A DNA stretch of 64,000 bases from NCBI RefSeq assembly GCF_000421145.1, contig NZ_ATWH01000017.1, forward strand, positions 30,077 through 94,076, given 5' to 3'. This document shows, in pieces, positions 1 to 8,600 of the stretch. The translations under genes and the position numbers were made by a program. Numbering within the stretch: the stretch's first letter is position 1; every line of letters begins with the position of its first letter. The DNA comes from Glaciibacter superstes DSM 21135 (GTDB lineage: Bacteria; Actinomycetota; Actinomycetes; Actinomycetales; Microbacteriaceae). The notes under the pieces were generated by a model that was not told the DNA's origin, searched no databases, and worked only from the letters and a program-made list of their open reading frames with translations.

Positions 1-94
1 CGTGACCCGGTCGGAACTCGCTCTGGCATTCTTTGGCGCCGAATCGTTCGACGTTGAAGCGTTTGCTGACGTGGCGCCGGATCCTGAGGATTAA
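1..94 (+). CDS. C-terminal tail of an upstream protein (partial)
   Basis: A frame open from the first bases of the window ends at a TAA at 92-94 and encodes about 30 residues ending in APDPED. The codons have the G/C-rich third positions of neighbouring genes, and the frame stops 22 bases before the next gene's ATG, so it looks like the end of a real upstream gene. The acidic, hydrophobic tail gives no family assignment. It could be chance, because only 31 codons are visible. Confidence 0.4.
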   Translation, partial: VTRSELALAFFGAESFDVEAFADVAPDPED

Positions 95-116
95 CGAAAC
101 GAAAAGGGCACAAACA

Positions 117-1595
117 ATGGACATCAGGGACTATGACGTGATCGTCTTGGGCGCGGGTGCTGCAGGCGAGAACGTCGCCGACCGAGCGAGGCAAGGCGGG
201 CTCACCGCGCTTCTCACCGAGCACGCGCTCGTCGGCGGAGAATGCTCGTACTGGGCATGCATGCCCTCCAAGGCGCTTCTCCGGTCGGCCGCCGTCATCC
301 GTGCCGCGCAACGCGTGCCTGGCGCTGCCCAGGCCGTGACCGGAGCACTCGACACCGATGCCGTGCTCGCGAGGCGCGACGCATTCACGAACCACTGGTC
401 AGACGAGAGTCAGGCGGAGTGGGCAGAAGGCGCTGGGATCGACGTCCTCCGCGGGCACGCTCGCATCACTGCTCCCAAGCAGGTGCTGGTTGATCTCCCC
501 GGTGAAGGTGAGATCCACTTGACCGCCCGTCACGCGGTCGTCGTCGCCACCGGATCCGACGCATTCATCCCCGACATCGACGGGCTCAGGGCCGCACAGC
601 CGTGGACCAGCCGCGACGCCACCAGTGCCAGGAGCATTCCGGCCAGTCTTGCCATCATCGGGGGCGGCGTCATCGCCGCTGAGATGGCAACCGCGTACGC
701 CGGACTCGGCGCATCCGTCACCGTGATCTCACGGGGCGCCCTTCTTGAAGGCATGGAGCCGTTCGCGGGCGAGAAAGTACTGGAATCACTCGCCGAACTC
801 GACGTTGCCATCCATCTCGCAACCGAGACAACGCGAGTGAGCCGCGATCAGCAGGGTTTCACCGTGGAGACGAACACGGGTGAAACCATCACGGCAGAGA
901 AGTTGCTCGTTGCGACCGGCCGCTCGCCTCGCACCCGAGACATCGGTCTGGGCGCGATCGGGCTGACACCGGGAGACTGGATCACTACCGACGACACGCT
1001 CCTCGTCACAGGGTTCGACTGGCTCTACGCCGTAGGGGACGTGAACCATCGGGCGCTCCTCACCCATCAGGGGAAGTACCAGGCCCGCGCCGCAGGCGAC
1101 GCGATCGTTGCGCGGGCGAATGGCGCATCTCTCTCGGACAGGCCATGGGGCACGCATGTCGCAAGCGCGGATCATCAGGCCGTCCCGCAAGTGACATTCA
1201 CCGACCCGGAGGTCGCCTCGGTCGGGTTGACGGCCAGCGCAGCTCGAGACGCCGGCTACCGGGTCCGCGCGGTCGATTACGAGATCGGTGATGTTGCCGG
1301 AGCGAGCGTGCACTCAGACGAATACGCTGGCCGCGCCAGGATGGTCGTCGATGAGGATCGCAACGTGATTCTCGGAGCCACATTCGTCGGGCAGGACGTG
1401 AGCGAAGTTCTGCACGCCGCCACGATCGCGATCGTCGCCGAAGTGCCGCTCGATCGACTGTGGCACGCGGTGCCCGCCTACCCGACCATCAGCGAGATCT
1501 GGCTGCGGTTGCTCGAGACGTACGGCCGACCGGGCAATGGGCACGGCTCGAGCATGGAGGCTGAACCTGCCTACTCGTTCGCTTCAGGTGGATAG
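117..1595 (+). CDS. FAD-dependent pyridine nucleotide-disulfide oxidoreductase (MerA/Lpd-like)
   Basis: A 492-residue flavoprotein of the class I disulfide reductase family, which passes electrons from NAD(P)H through FAD to a redox-active cysteine pair. The N-terminal FAD-binding fold shows GAGAAG at residues 12-17. The redox pair is C43 and C48 in ECSYWACMPSK, the usual CxxxxC spacing. A second Rossmann site reads GGGVIAAEMA, the later FAD contact is YAVGDVN, and the C-terminal dimerisation segment carries the catalytic His in HAVPAYPTISE. A longer frame opens at a TTG at 33, but that would overlap the upstream tail. The ATG at 117 sits about 9 bases after an AAAAGGG ribosome-binding site and is preferred. 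The lipoyl-enzyme E3 role is unlikely without 2-oxoacid dehydrogenase neighbours, and no MerA heavy-metal domain is present, so the substrate is open. Confidence 0.85.
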   Translation: MDIRDYDVIVLGAGAAGENVADRARQGGLTALLTEHALVGGECSYWACMPSKALLRSAAVIRAAQRVPGAAQAVTGALDTDAVLARRDAFTNHWSDESQAEWAEGAGIDVLRGHARITAPKQVLVDLPGEGEIHLTARHAVVVATGSDAFIPDIDGLRAAQPWTSRDATSARSIPASLAIIGGGVIAAEMATAYAGLGASVTVISRGALLEGMEPFAGEKVLESLAELDVAIHLATETTRVSRDQQGFTVETNTGETITAEKLLVATGRSPRTRDIGLGAIGLTPGDWITTDDTLLVTGFDWLYAVGDVNHRALLTHQGKYQARAAGDAIVARANGASLSDRPWGTHVASADHQAVPQVTFTDPEVASVGLTASAARDAGYRVRAVDYEIGDVAGASVHSDEYAGRARMVVDEDRNVILGATFVGQDVSEVLHAATIAIVAEVPLDRLWHAVPAYPTISEIWLRLLETYGRPGNGHGSSMEAEPAYSFASGG

Positions 1596-1606
1596 ATTCC
1601 AGGCGG

Positions 1607-3703
1607 CTACTCGACGGGCGCAGGTTCTCCCGCGAAATCCGCCGCGATGTCCGCGCCAACATCCGTCGTCGGCTCCTCCTGTGCAGCGCCCATGAACTGC
1701 GACATGTACAGGGAGTAGTACGCACCGCGCTGCGCGAGCAGAGTCTCGTGGTTACCCTGCTCGACGATGCGACCGGCCTCCATCACCAGGATCGTGTGCG
1801 CATCGCGAATCGTCGACAGGCGGTGCGCGATCACGAACGAGGTGCGATCGGTGCGCAGCGCTGCCATGGCGTGCTGCACCAACAGTTCGGTGCGGGTGTC
1901 GACGGATGACGTCGCCTCGTCGAGGATCAGCAGTGACGGGTTCGCGATGAACGCACGCGCGATCGTGATCAACTGGCGTTCACCGGCCGAGACACTGCCG
2001 CCGTCGGTGTCGATCACGGTGTCATAACCGTCGGGCAGCTGGCGCACGAAGCGGTCGACCATGGTCGCCTCCGCTGCGACGATCACTTCGTCGTCCGTTG
2101 CGTCGAGGCGTCCGTAACGGATGTTTTCCTTGATCGTTCCACCGAACAGCCAGGCATCCTGCAGCACCATGCCCACCTGCGAACGCAGTTCGCCGCGGCT
2201 CAGCGAGGTGATATCCACGCCGTCGAGCAGGATGCGGCCTCCGGTCAGCTCATAGAAGCGCATCACCAGGTTGACCAGGGTGGTCTTGCCTGCGCCGGTT
2301 GGGCCGACGATGGCGACGGTGTGCCCCGGCTCGGCCGAGAAGGTGAGGTTCTCGATGAGCGGCTGGTCCGCGTTGTAGGAGAACGAAACGTTCTCGAACT
2401 CCACGTGACCGTCGGTGCGCTCGGGGAGTTCAGCGGTCTTGTTCTCAACATCCTGCTCGTCGGCGTCGAGGAACTCGAAGGTGCGCTCGGCCGATGCCAC
2501 ACCGGACTGCAGCATGTTCGCCATGCCCGCAATTTCAGAGAGGGGCTGCGAGAACTCGCGCGAATACTGGATGAACGCCGTCGCGTCACCCAGTGTCATC
2601 TGGCCTGCTGCCACCTTCAGGCCACCGGCCACGGCGATGAGTACATAGGAGAGGTAGGAAACGAACATCATCGCCGGCATGATCGTGCCGGAGACGAACT
2701 GTGCGCCGAACGAGGCCGTGAAGAGCTCATCGTTGCGCTTGTCGAACTCCTCCAGCATTTCCTTGTCACGACCGAAGACGCGCACGAGCTCCTGTCCGGA
2801 GAAGGTCTCTTCGATGTGCCCGTTCAGCGAGCCGGTGTGCTTCCACTGGGCGGAAAACAGCTTCTGCGAACGCACGCCGATGACGGCCGCGATGCCTGCG
2901 GAGAGCGGCAGCGCGATCAGCGCGATCAACGCGAGCTGCCACGACACGATGAACATCATCGCCGCGATGCCGATCACAGTGAGCGCAGATTGCACCAACT
3001 GGGAGAACGCCTGCTGCAGCGCGCTCTGAATGTTGTCGACGTCGTTGGTGACCCGCGACATCAGGTCGCCGCGCTGGCGGGAGTCGAAGTAGCTCAGCGG
3101 GAGCCGGTTCAGCTTCTCTTCGATGTCCTGGCGCAGCTTGTAGACCACGCGCATCACCAGGCCGTTGAGGATGTACCCCTGCGCCCACATCAGGATGGAC
3201 GCGACCGTGTACATGCCAAGCACCACAAGAATGAGGCGGCCAAGCACGAGAAAGTCGATTCCCTCGCCAGGAACAACGGATGTCCCCTGCAGCATGTCGG
3301 CGAACTGGCCATTGCCGGAGGCGCGGGCCTGGTCGATGACCTGCTCGAGTGTCGCACCGGCCGGCATCTGCGCGCCGAGCACACCGTTGAAGATGGTGTC
3401 CATGGCCTGACCGAGAATCTTCGGAGCAAGTACGGTCAGCACGACCGAAGCGACGACCAGTGCCACGACGATCATGAACTTCGCGCGCTCTGGACGCAGG
3501 AGGCCGACCAGACGCTTCGCCGACGGCCAGAAGTGCTCGGCCTTCCGCGCTGAGGGGGTACCGCCGAACATGTCGCCGTCGCCCTCTTGCGGCACGTACT
3601 CGTTCTCGAGTTCGGTGGTGGTCGCGGCGTCGGTGCCTGTTCCGTCGGTGCCTGCCCCGTCGGCCACGGGCGCTTCGTTCTTCTTCTTTTCGTTTCTGGC
3701 CAT
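1607..3703 (-). CDS. ABC exporter half-transporter (heterodimer partner 2)
   Basis: A 698-residue exporter subunit with fused membrane and ATPase domains. A charged N-terminus (residues 1-70) precedes six predicted membrane helices (about 75-380). The nucleotide-binding domain has Walker A GPTGAGKTT, Walker B LLILDEATSS with the catalytic Glu, and the H-loop AHRLST. Its ABC signature is degenerate, SAGERQ instead of SGGQ. The gene starts 3 bases after the stop of the upstream exporter gene, so the two are translationally coupled. The partner has the reciprocal defect, which fits a heterodimeric multidrug or lipid exporter of the TmrAB/BmrCD kind with one degenerate ATP site. The substrate is not deducible. 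Confidence 0.9.
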   Translation of the reverse strand: MARNEKKKNEAPVADGAGTDGTGTDAATTTELENEYVPQEGDGDMFGGTPSARKAEHFWPSAKRLVGLLRPERAKFMIVVALVVASVVLTVLAPKILGQAMDTIFNGVLGAQMPAGATLEQVIDQARASGNGQFADMLQGTSVVPGEGIDFLVLGRLILVVLGMYTVASILMWAQGYILNGLVMRVVYKLRQDIEEKLNRLPLSYFDSRQRGDLMSRVTNDVDNIQSALQQAFSQLVQSALTVIGIAAMMFIVSWQLALIALIALPLSAGIAAVIGVRSQKLFSAQWKHTGSLNGHIEETFSGQELVRVFGRDKEMLEEFDKRNDELFTASFGAQFVSGTIMPAMMFVSYLSYVLIAVAGGLKVAAGQMTLGDATAFIQYSREFSQPLSEIAGMANMLQSGVASAERTFEFLDADEQDVENKTAELPERTDGHVEFENVSFSYNADQPLIENLTFSAEPGHTVAIVGPTGAGKTTLVNLVMRFYELTGGRILLDGVDITSLSRGELRSQVGMVLQDAWLFGGTIKENIRYGRLDATDDEVIVAAEATMVDRFVRQLPDGYDTVIDTDGGSVSAGERQLITIARAFIANPSLLILDEATSSVDTRTELLVQHAMAALRTDRTSFVIAHRLSTIRDAHTILVMEAGRIVEQGNHETLLAQRGAYYSLYMSQFMGAAQEEPTTDVGADIAADFAGEPAPVE

Positions 3704-3705
3704 GG

Positions 3706-5442
3706 TTACGCCACCGCCTCCACGCTCAACTGGGATTCCACGATTTCCTGGTAGGTCTCGTTCGATTCGAGAAGCTCCTCATGAGTTCCCCGTCCGACGA
3801 TCGCCCCGTTGTCGATGACCAGGATCTGGTCTGCACCGGTGACGGTTGAGATGCGCTGCGCGACGATGATCACCGTTGCGTTGCTGGTCGCGTCTCCGAG
3901 GGCTGCGCGCAGCCGGGCATCCGTCGCAACGTCGAGAGCGGAGAACGAGTCGTCAAACAGGTAGACACGCGGCTCGGCGAGCAGCGCCCTCGCGATGCAC
4001 AGGCGCTGGCGCTGGCCGCCGGAGACATTCGTTCCGCCCTGGGCGACGGTCTCATCGAGCCCCTTGGCCATGTCACGCACGAAGTCTTCGCCCTGGGCGA
4101 TGCGAAGCGCGTTCCAGATCTCGTTGTCCGTCGCATCCGCTCGCCCGAATCTCAGGTTGGAACCGATGGTGCCGGAGAACAGGTAGGGCTTCTGCGGCAC
4201 CAGGCCGATCACCTTCGACACCTGCGCACGCGTGAGGTCTGACACGGGGACGCCGTCGATGGTGACGCTGCCCTGCTGCGCGTCGTAGAGTCGCGGGATC
4301 AGGTTGATGAGCGAGGTCTTGCCGGCTCCCGTGGAGCCGACGATGGCGGTCACCTGGCCGGGTTCGGCGGTGAAGCTCACGTTGTCGAGCACTGGGCGCT
4401 CCGCTCCCGGGTAGCCGAAGGTCACATCCTGGAACTCGACCCGGCCGCGCGTCGGTGTGGCCACGGTTTCGGTGCGCGAGAGCGCCTGGCTGGAGTCGGT
4501 GGTGAGCACCTCCTTGATGCGCTCGGCGCAGACGACCGCGCGAGGGATCATCATCACCATGAAGACGCCCATCATGACGGCCACCAGGATCTGCAGCAGG
4601 TACTGCAGGAAAGCGGTGAGCGAACCGACCTGCATGTCGCCGGTCTCAACGCGCTGCCCACCGAACCAGAGCACGGCGGCCGTCGCCAGGTGCAGCACCA
4701 TCATGATCACGGGGAACATCAGCACGAAGATGTTGCCGACGCGCACCGAGACTTTGGTCAGACCTTCGTTGGCCTTGCGGTAGCGCTCGTTTTCGAAGGG
4801 CTCGCGCACAAACGCACGCACAACACGGATGCCGATGATCTGCTCGCGCAGCACGCTGTTGATGCCGTCGATGCGGTCCTGCATCTGACGGAACAGCGGC
4901 ATCAGCAGGTAGACGAGAATGCCGACGATCACAAAAAGAACCGGTACGGACACCCACACCAGCCAGGAAAGGCCGATATCTTCGCGCACGGCCATGATGA
5001 TGCCGCCGATGCACATGATCGGGGTTGACACCATGAAGTTCAGGGTCATCAGCACGAGCATCTGCACCTGCTGCACATCGTTGGTGCCGCGGGTGATCAG
5101 GGTTGCAGAGCCGAACTTGCCCAGTTCGAGGGCGCTGAGCGAATCGACCTTGCGATACACCTCGCGGCGCAGGTCGCGACCGATGGCCATCGCGGTGCGT
5201 GCGCCGAAGTAGACGCCACCGATGGCGGTGACGACCTGCACCAGGCAGACCGTGAGCATCATCACGCCCGTTGACCAGATGAAACCCGTGTCGCCCCTGG
5301 AGATTCCCTGGTCGATGATCTGAGCGTTGAGGCTCGGAAGGTACAGGGCGGCGATCGTTGAAATCAGTTGCAGCACGAAGACCGCGATGATCCACGCTTT
5401 GTAGGGCCTGGCGTGATGGAGCGCCAGTGAGAGGAGGGCCAC
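3706..5442 (-). CDS. ABC exporter half-transporter (heterodimer partner 1)
   Basis: A 578-residue fused membrane/ATPase exporter subunit if started at the GTG at 5442, which follows an AAGGA ribosome-binding site by 6 bases. A longer frame to 5628 would add a basic, non-homologous leader and would cover the palindromic sites upstream, so I reject it. Six membrane helices are followed by a nucleotide-binding domain with Walker A GSTGAGKTS, canonical signature SGGQRQR, and Walker B LFDDSFSALD, in which Asp replaces the catalytic Glu. This is the expected partner for the following subunit, whose signature is the degenerate half. It is first in the two-gene operon. Confidence 0.88.
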   Translation of the reverse strand: MALLSLALHHARPYKAWIIAVFVLQLISTIAALYLPSLNAQIIDQGISRGDTGFIWSTGVMMLTVCLVQVVTAIGGVYFGARTAMAIGRDLRREVYRKVDSLSALELGKFGSATLITRGTNDVQQVQMLVLMTLNFMVSTPIMCIGGIIMAVREDIGLSWLVWVSVPVLFVIVGILVYLLMPLFRQMQDRIDGINSVLREQIIGIRVVRAFVREPFENERYRKANEGLTKVSVRVGNIFVLMFPVIMMVLHLATAAVLWFGGQRVETGDMQVGSLTAFLQYLLQILVAVMMGVFMVMMIPRAVVCAERIKEVLTTDSSQALSRTETVATPTRGRVEFQDVTFGYPGAERPVLDNVSFTAEPGQVTAIVGSTGAGKTSLINLIPRLYDAQQGSVTIDGVPVSDLTRAQVSKVIGLVPQKPYLFSGTIGSNLRFGRADATDNEIWNALRIAQGEDFVRDMAKGLDETVAQGGTNVSGGQRQRLCIARALLAEPRVYLFDDSFSALDVATDARLRAALGDATSNATVIIVAQRISTVTGADQILVIDNGAIVGRGTHEELLESNETYQEIVESQLSVEAVA

Positions 5443-5569
5443 AGAAGTCCTTAGGTGAGGGTCGACAGAAGGAGGTTCGAGTCTGGTCGCATCCGAAGCC
5501 TGTTCGTCTCGTCGCTGGCGACGTGGCGATCCGGCCGGCCCCAGGTCGGATTCGGAGCGAAAACTCAAT

Positions 5570-5584
5570 GTGTACAGCGTACAC
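5570..5584. promoter_or_regulatory. Perfect 15-bp palindrome, candidate operator
   Basis: GTGTAC-AGC-GTACAC is a perfect inverted repeat with a 3-base centre, of the length typical for TetR- or MarR-type dimers. It lies about 130 bases upstream of the exporter start on the minus strand and about the same distance from the plus-strand DUF4190-like gene, so either could be the target. No regulator gene is adjacent. Confidence 0.5.
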
Positions 5585-5602
5585 GAAGATCGGCTTCTGG
5601 TT

Positions 5603-5616
5603 CGGAAAATTTTCCG
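5603..5616. promoter_or_regulatory. Second perfect palindrome CGGAAAATTTTCCG
   Basis: A 14-bp perfect palindrome, AT-rich at its centre, placed 18 bases beyond the GTGTAC palindrome in the same divergent gap. A TTGACA hexamer (5622-5627) follows on the plus strand, but no good -10 element is seen at 16-18 bases. It may be a second operator. Confidence 0.35.
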
Positions 5617-5712
5617 GGTGATTGACACCTGTGAATCTCCTGTGTCACTGTATCCCTTGAGTCACTGTGGCCCCACAGCAGTACATCCACCACACAATCG
5701 AGGAGCATCGAA

Positions 5713-5997
5713 ATGTCTGAGTCCGCTGCAGTTCCCACGACATCCGCCGCCGCAACCGAGGCGCCGTGGAATGTCCTCTCCATCGTCGGATTTGTCCTTT
5801 CCCTGGTCGGCTTCAACGTCATCGCCGTGATCCTGGGGTTCATCGGCCTCAGTCAGGTCAAGAAGACCGGTGAGCGCGGCCGCGGCTTCGCAATCGCCGC
5901 CATCATCATCGGCCTGGCCTCGGCGATCCTCTTCATCATCCTCTTCATCGCCCTCGGCGTCGTCGCTGCCAGCGGAGCCATCGTCACGACAAACTGA
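5713..5997 (+). CDS. DUF4190-type small membrane protein
   Basis: A 94-residue protein with an Ala/Ser/Thr-rich N-terminus followed by two long hydrophobic segments (about residues 20-47 and 57-88). The basic link KKTGERGRG between them is the hallmark of the DUF4190 family. That family is widespread in actinomycetes as single genes or as tails of larger proteins, and no function is established. The gene stands alone between the exporter operon and a strong hairpin. Confidence 0.75.
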   Translation: MSESAAVPTTSAAATEAPWNVLSIVGFVLSLVGFNVIAVILGFIGLSQVKKTGERGRGFAIAAIIIGLASAILFIILFIALGVVAASGAIVTTN

Positions 5998-6014
5998 CGT
6001 TCCCCTTCACCTGT

Positions 6015-6048
6015 CGATCCCCCCGTTCACTACTGGACGGGGGGATCG
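6015..6048. terminator. Bidirectional hairpin between convergent genes
   Basis: A 12-bp perfect stem, CGATCCCCCCGT (6015-6026) paired with ACGGGGGGATCG (6037-6048), with a 10-base loop. It sits 17 bases after the DUF4190-type gene and 5 bases after the end of the convergent methyltransferase gene. No U-run follows, which is common in high-GC actinomycetes. Confidence 0.75.
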
Positions 6049-6052
6049 TCGT

Positions 6053-7255
6053 TCAGGCGGTGCCAGCTTCTGTGCCGGAGTTGACCGAACGCAAACGCCA
6101 GAGCGAGGTCACCTCGTTCGATCGCGCGGCGTGGAGCGGGTCTGTCGTGTCGTACGCACGCCGGTGAGTCGGTCGTGTGTCGATGCGCTGGGCGACCGTG
6201 AGACCCGCATCCTCGAACAGGTCGAGCAGCTCGCTGCGGGAACGGAGACCGATGCGCTCCGCGATGTCAGACAGGATCAACCAGCCTTCGCCGGCCGGTT
6301 CCAGATGCAGGGCCAGTCCACCCAGGAAGCCCCGCAGCATCCGGCTGTCTGGGTCATAGACGGCGTGATCGGTCGACGTGGTTGCCTCAGCCGGTATCCA
6401 CGGGGGATTGCACACGATCAGGTCTGCCCGGCCGACCGGAAACAGGTCGGCCGGGGCCACTTCGACCTGATCGGTGAAACCGAGTCGTTCGATGTTCTCG
6501 ATTGCACAGGCGAGGGCGCGTGGCTCCTGGTCGGTTGCGATCACGTGACGGATGCCACGGTGCGCGAGAATCGCGGAGAGCACTCCGGTTCCTGTGCCGA
6601 TGTCGAACGCGACCAGGTCTTCGAGGGTGCCAGACGGCAACGGTGCGGCAGCGACCAGGTCGAGGTACTCGCCGCGCACCGGGGAGAACACTCCGTAGTG
6701 CGGATGGATGAGTGCACCGAGCGCAGGGATGTCTACTCCGTTGGTGCGCCACTCGTGGGCGCCGATGACGCCGATCAGTTCGCGGAGCGAGGTCACGGAT
6801 GGCTGGTCGCTTTTCCCGTAGCTCTGGGTGCAGGCCAGTCGGACGTCGGGAGAGCGGCGCAAGGGGATCGTGTAGTCGGCGTCAAGTGGGATCAGGAGCA
6901 TCCCGAGCAATTGCGCGCGGTGGGCGGCATCCGCCCGGTGTTTGCGGAAGGCCGCGGTGAGGTCAGGCGACGGCTTCCTCGTGCCGCGGTCGATGCGTCG
7001 GCCGAGTGATCCGAGTAGCTGCCGGGCGTTGTGGAAATCGCCGCGCCATAGCATCGCTGTACCCGACGTGGCGAGCCGGTACGCGGCATCCGTGTTCGTG
7101 CGGTCATCAATGATCTCGAGACGCTCTGGAGCTGGCCAGCCGCCCTCCGAATGCCACAGTCCTGTGTGGATTTCGCCGTCTTCGGTCCAGGTGAACGGCA
7201 GGTGCTGTGGTCGCCTGAGGTTCAGAGGGAGTGACCGTTGGGACGTGCTGGACAT
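6053..7255 (-). CDS. Class I SAM-dependent methyltransferase with NPPW motif
   Basis: A 400-residue protein. The C-terminal half is a Rossmann methyltransferase: motif I DIGTGTGVLSAIL (about residues 215-227) binds S-adenosylmethionine and NPPWIPAE (about 280) is the NPPY-like motif of N-methyltransferases acting on glutamine, adenine or guanine. The N-terminal 190 residues resemble the extra domain found ahead of HemK/RlmG-like catalytic domains. It could therefore modify protein glutamines or rRNA bases, and the sequence does not decide between them. It is monocistronic, read towards the hairpin at 6015-6048. Confidence 0.75.
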   Translation of the reverse strand: MSSTSQRSLPLNLRRPQHLPFTWTEDGEIHTGLWHSEGGWPAPERLEIIDDRTNTDAAYRLATSGTAMLWRGDFHNARQLLGSLGRRIDRGTRKPSPDLTAAFRKHRADAAHRAQLLGMLLIPLDADYTIPLRRSPDVRLACTQSYGKSDQPSVTSLRELIGVIGAHEWRTNGVDIPALGALIHPHYGVFSPVRGEYLDLVAAAPLPSGTLEDLVAFDIGTGTGVLSAILAHRGIRHVIATDQEPRALACAIENIERLGFTDQVEVAPADLFPVGRADLIVCNPPWIPAEATTSTDHAVYDPDSRMLRGFLGGLALHLEPAGEGWLILSDIAERIGLRSRSELLDLFEDAGLTVAQRIDTRPTHRRAYDTTDPLHAARSNEVTSLWRLRSVNSGTEAGTA

Positions 7256-7382
7256 GGCGTCCGCTCCTGTACTGCACCATCGAGCAGGACGATGCCCGGC
7301 GCTTTGCTGAGCCCCGAGTATCGCAGCCGCACCTGAACGTTCAGCCTCGCTGCTGCGCGGCCGCGCGAGCCCGCCGTCCGCG

Positions 7383-8372
7383 TTACTGTAGCGCCGGCAC
7401 GACCTCGCGCTCGAAGAGCTCGATGCCGGAGCGGTCGTAGGCCGCCTCGGGGAAGTTGTGGACCGAATAGGTCAGTCCGCGCGATCGCATGTCGGTCAGT
7501 CGCTCGATGACCTGCTCTGGTGTTGCGGCGATTTCGACACCGTTGCGGTAGGCAGCAACATACTCGGCTGCCTTCGCGTCTCCGATGTAGGGCGCAACGC
7601 GTGCTTCGACGGCGTTGATGCGCTCGGCGACCTCCGCCTCGGTCGAGCCGATGATGGTGTAATAGTTCGCCGACCTGGTGATCGCCTCGAAGTCGGTGCC
7701 GAGTGTCTCGCAGTGCCCGCGCAGCACGTCGCTCTTGTGCGAGAACTCCTCCGCAGTGCCGGCGAAGTTGGTGTAGTTCGCGTACTGCGCCGCAATCCGC
7801 AGTGTCACCTTCTCGCCGCCGCCGGCGACCCAGATCGGGATGCCGCCCTCCTGCAGCGGAAGCGGCCGCACGATGGCGCCGTCCACCTGGTAGTGCTCGC
7901 CGTTCAAGGTTGCGGTGCCCGTCGTCCAGGCCTGCTTCATGATCTGCACGCCCTCATCGAGGCGGGCGAGGCGCTCGCCGGCGCGCGGGAAACCGTAGCC
8001 GTATGCGAGCCATTCGTGCTCGTACCAGCCGGCGCCGATGCCCATCTCGACACGGCCGCCGGAGATGATGTCGACCGTCGCCGCGATCTTCGCGAGGTGG
8101 GCGGGGTTGCGGTAGCTCATGCAGGTGCACATCTGGCCGAGACGAACCCGCTTGGTCGTGGCGGCGAACGCTGACATGAGTGCCCATGCCTCGTGTGTCG
8201 CCTCTTCGGTCGCCACCGGAACGGTGTGGAAGTGGTCGTACACCCAGATGGACTCCCACGGGCCCGCGTCGGCGTGCGCGGCGAGGCCGCTCATCGCCGC
8301 CCACTGCTCTGCGGGGTCGATCCCGACCAGATCGTGACGCCAGCCTTGGGGTATGAAAAGTCCAAATCGCAT
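7383..8372 (-). CDS. LLM-class F420-dependent oxidoreductase (1)
   Basis: A luciferase-like (beta/alpha)8 flavin/deazaflavin oxidoreductase of about 329 residues. Typical features are the N-terminal MRFGLFIPQG strand, the FAATTKRVRLGQMCTC segment, RVEMGIGAGWYEHE and the PIWVAGGGEK strand. It resembles the actinomycete family predicted to use F420 rather than FMN. The GTG at 8381 is possible, but the ATG at 8372 has AAGGTG about 7 bases upstream and is preferred. It is divergent from the SDR gene at 8601. The substrate is unknown. Confidence 0.82.
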   Translation of the reverse strand: MRFGLFIPQGWRHDLVGIDPAEQWAAMSGLAAHADAGPWESIWVYDHFHTVPVATEEATHEAWALMSAFAATTKRVRLGQMCTCMSYRNPAHLAKIAATVDIISGGRVEMGIGAGWYEHEWLAYGYGFPRAGERLARLDEGVQIMKQAWTTGTATLNGEHYQVDGAIVRPLPLQEGGIPIWVAGGGEKVTLRIAAQYANYTNFAGTAEEFSHKSDVLRGHCETLGTDFEAITRSANYYTIIGSTEAEVAERINAVEARVAPYIGDAKAAEYVAAYRNGVEIAATPEQVIERLTDMRSRGLTYSVHNFPEAAYDRSGIELFEREVVPALQ

Positions 8373-8496
8373 GAGCTTCACCTTACTTGCGCGGGAGGTC
8401 CGGCTGCGTCATGGTCGGTGGCCGTGGCGTGGACATCGGCGGGCGGGCGGTCGGGCGGGATGCGGGTGGTTGAGCCCACGTCGCGCTGGCAACCCG

Positions 8497-8522
8497 CACG
8501 CGCAGACACCACGCGCAGACAC
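8497..8522 (+). repeat. 13-bp tandem duplication
   Basis: CACGCGCAGACAC occurs twice head to tail in the divergent gap between the F420-type oxidoreductase and the SDR gene. The rest of the gap (8373-8600) shows no convincing promoter to me. Confidence 0.7.
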
Positions 8523-8600
8523 AGTGCCGTTGCAACCCGGCGTAACGCTTCAGGCTGGTGTCCGTGCGTTGTCTGCAGCGAAACTTGCGATGATTGAGAC

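Noticed and set aside
2321..3553. 410-codon plus-strand frame opposite the exporter gene
   Set aside because: Shadow of the exporter coding strand; its composition (His, Gln and Arg rich) has no domain signature.
7256..7382. TGAACGTTCA palindrome as an operator
   Set aside because: Only 10 bp, in the gap downstream of the methyltransferase start and after the end of the F420-type gene; too short and badly placed to support.
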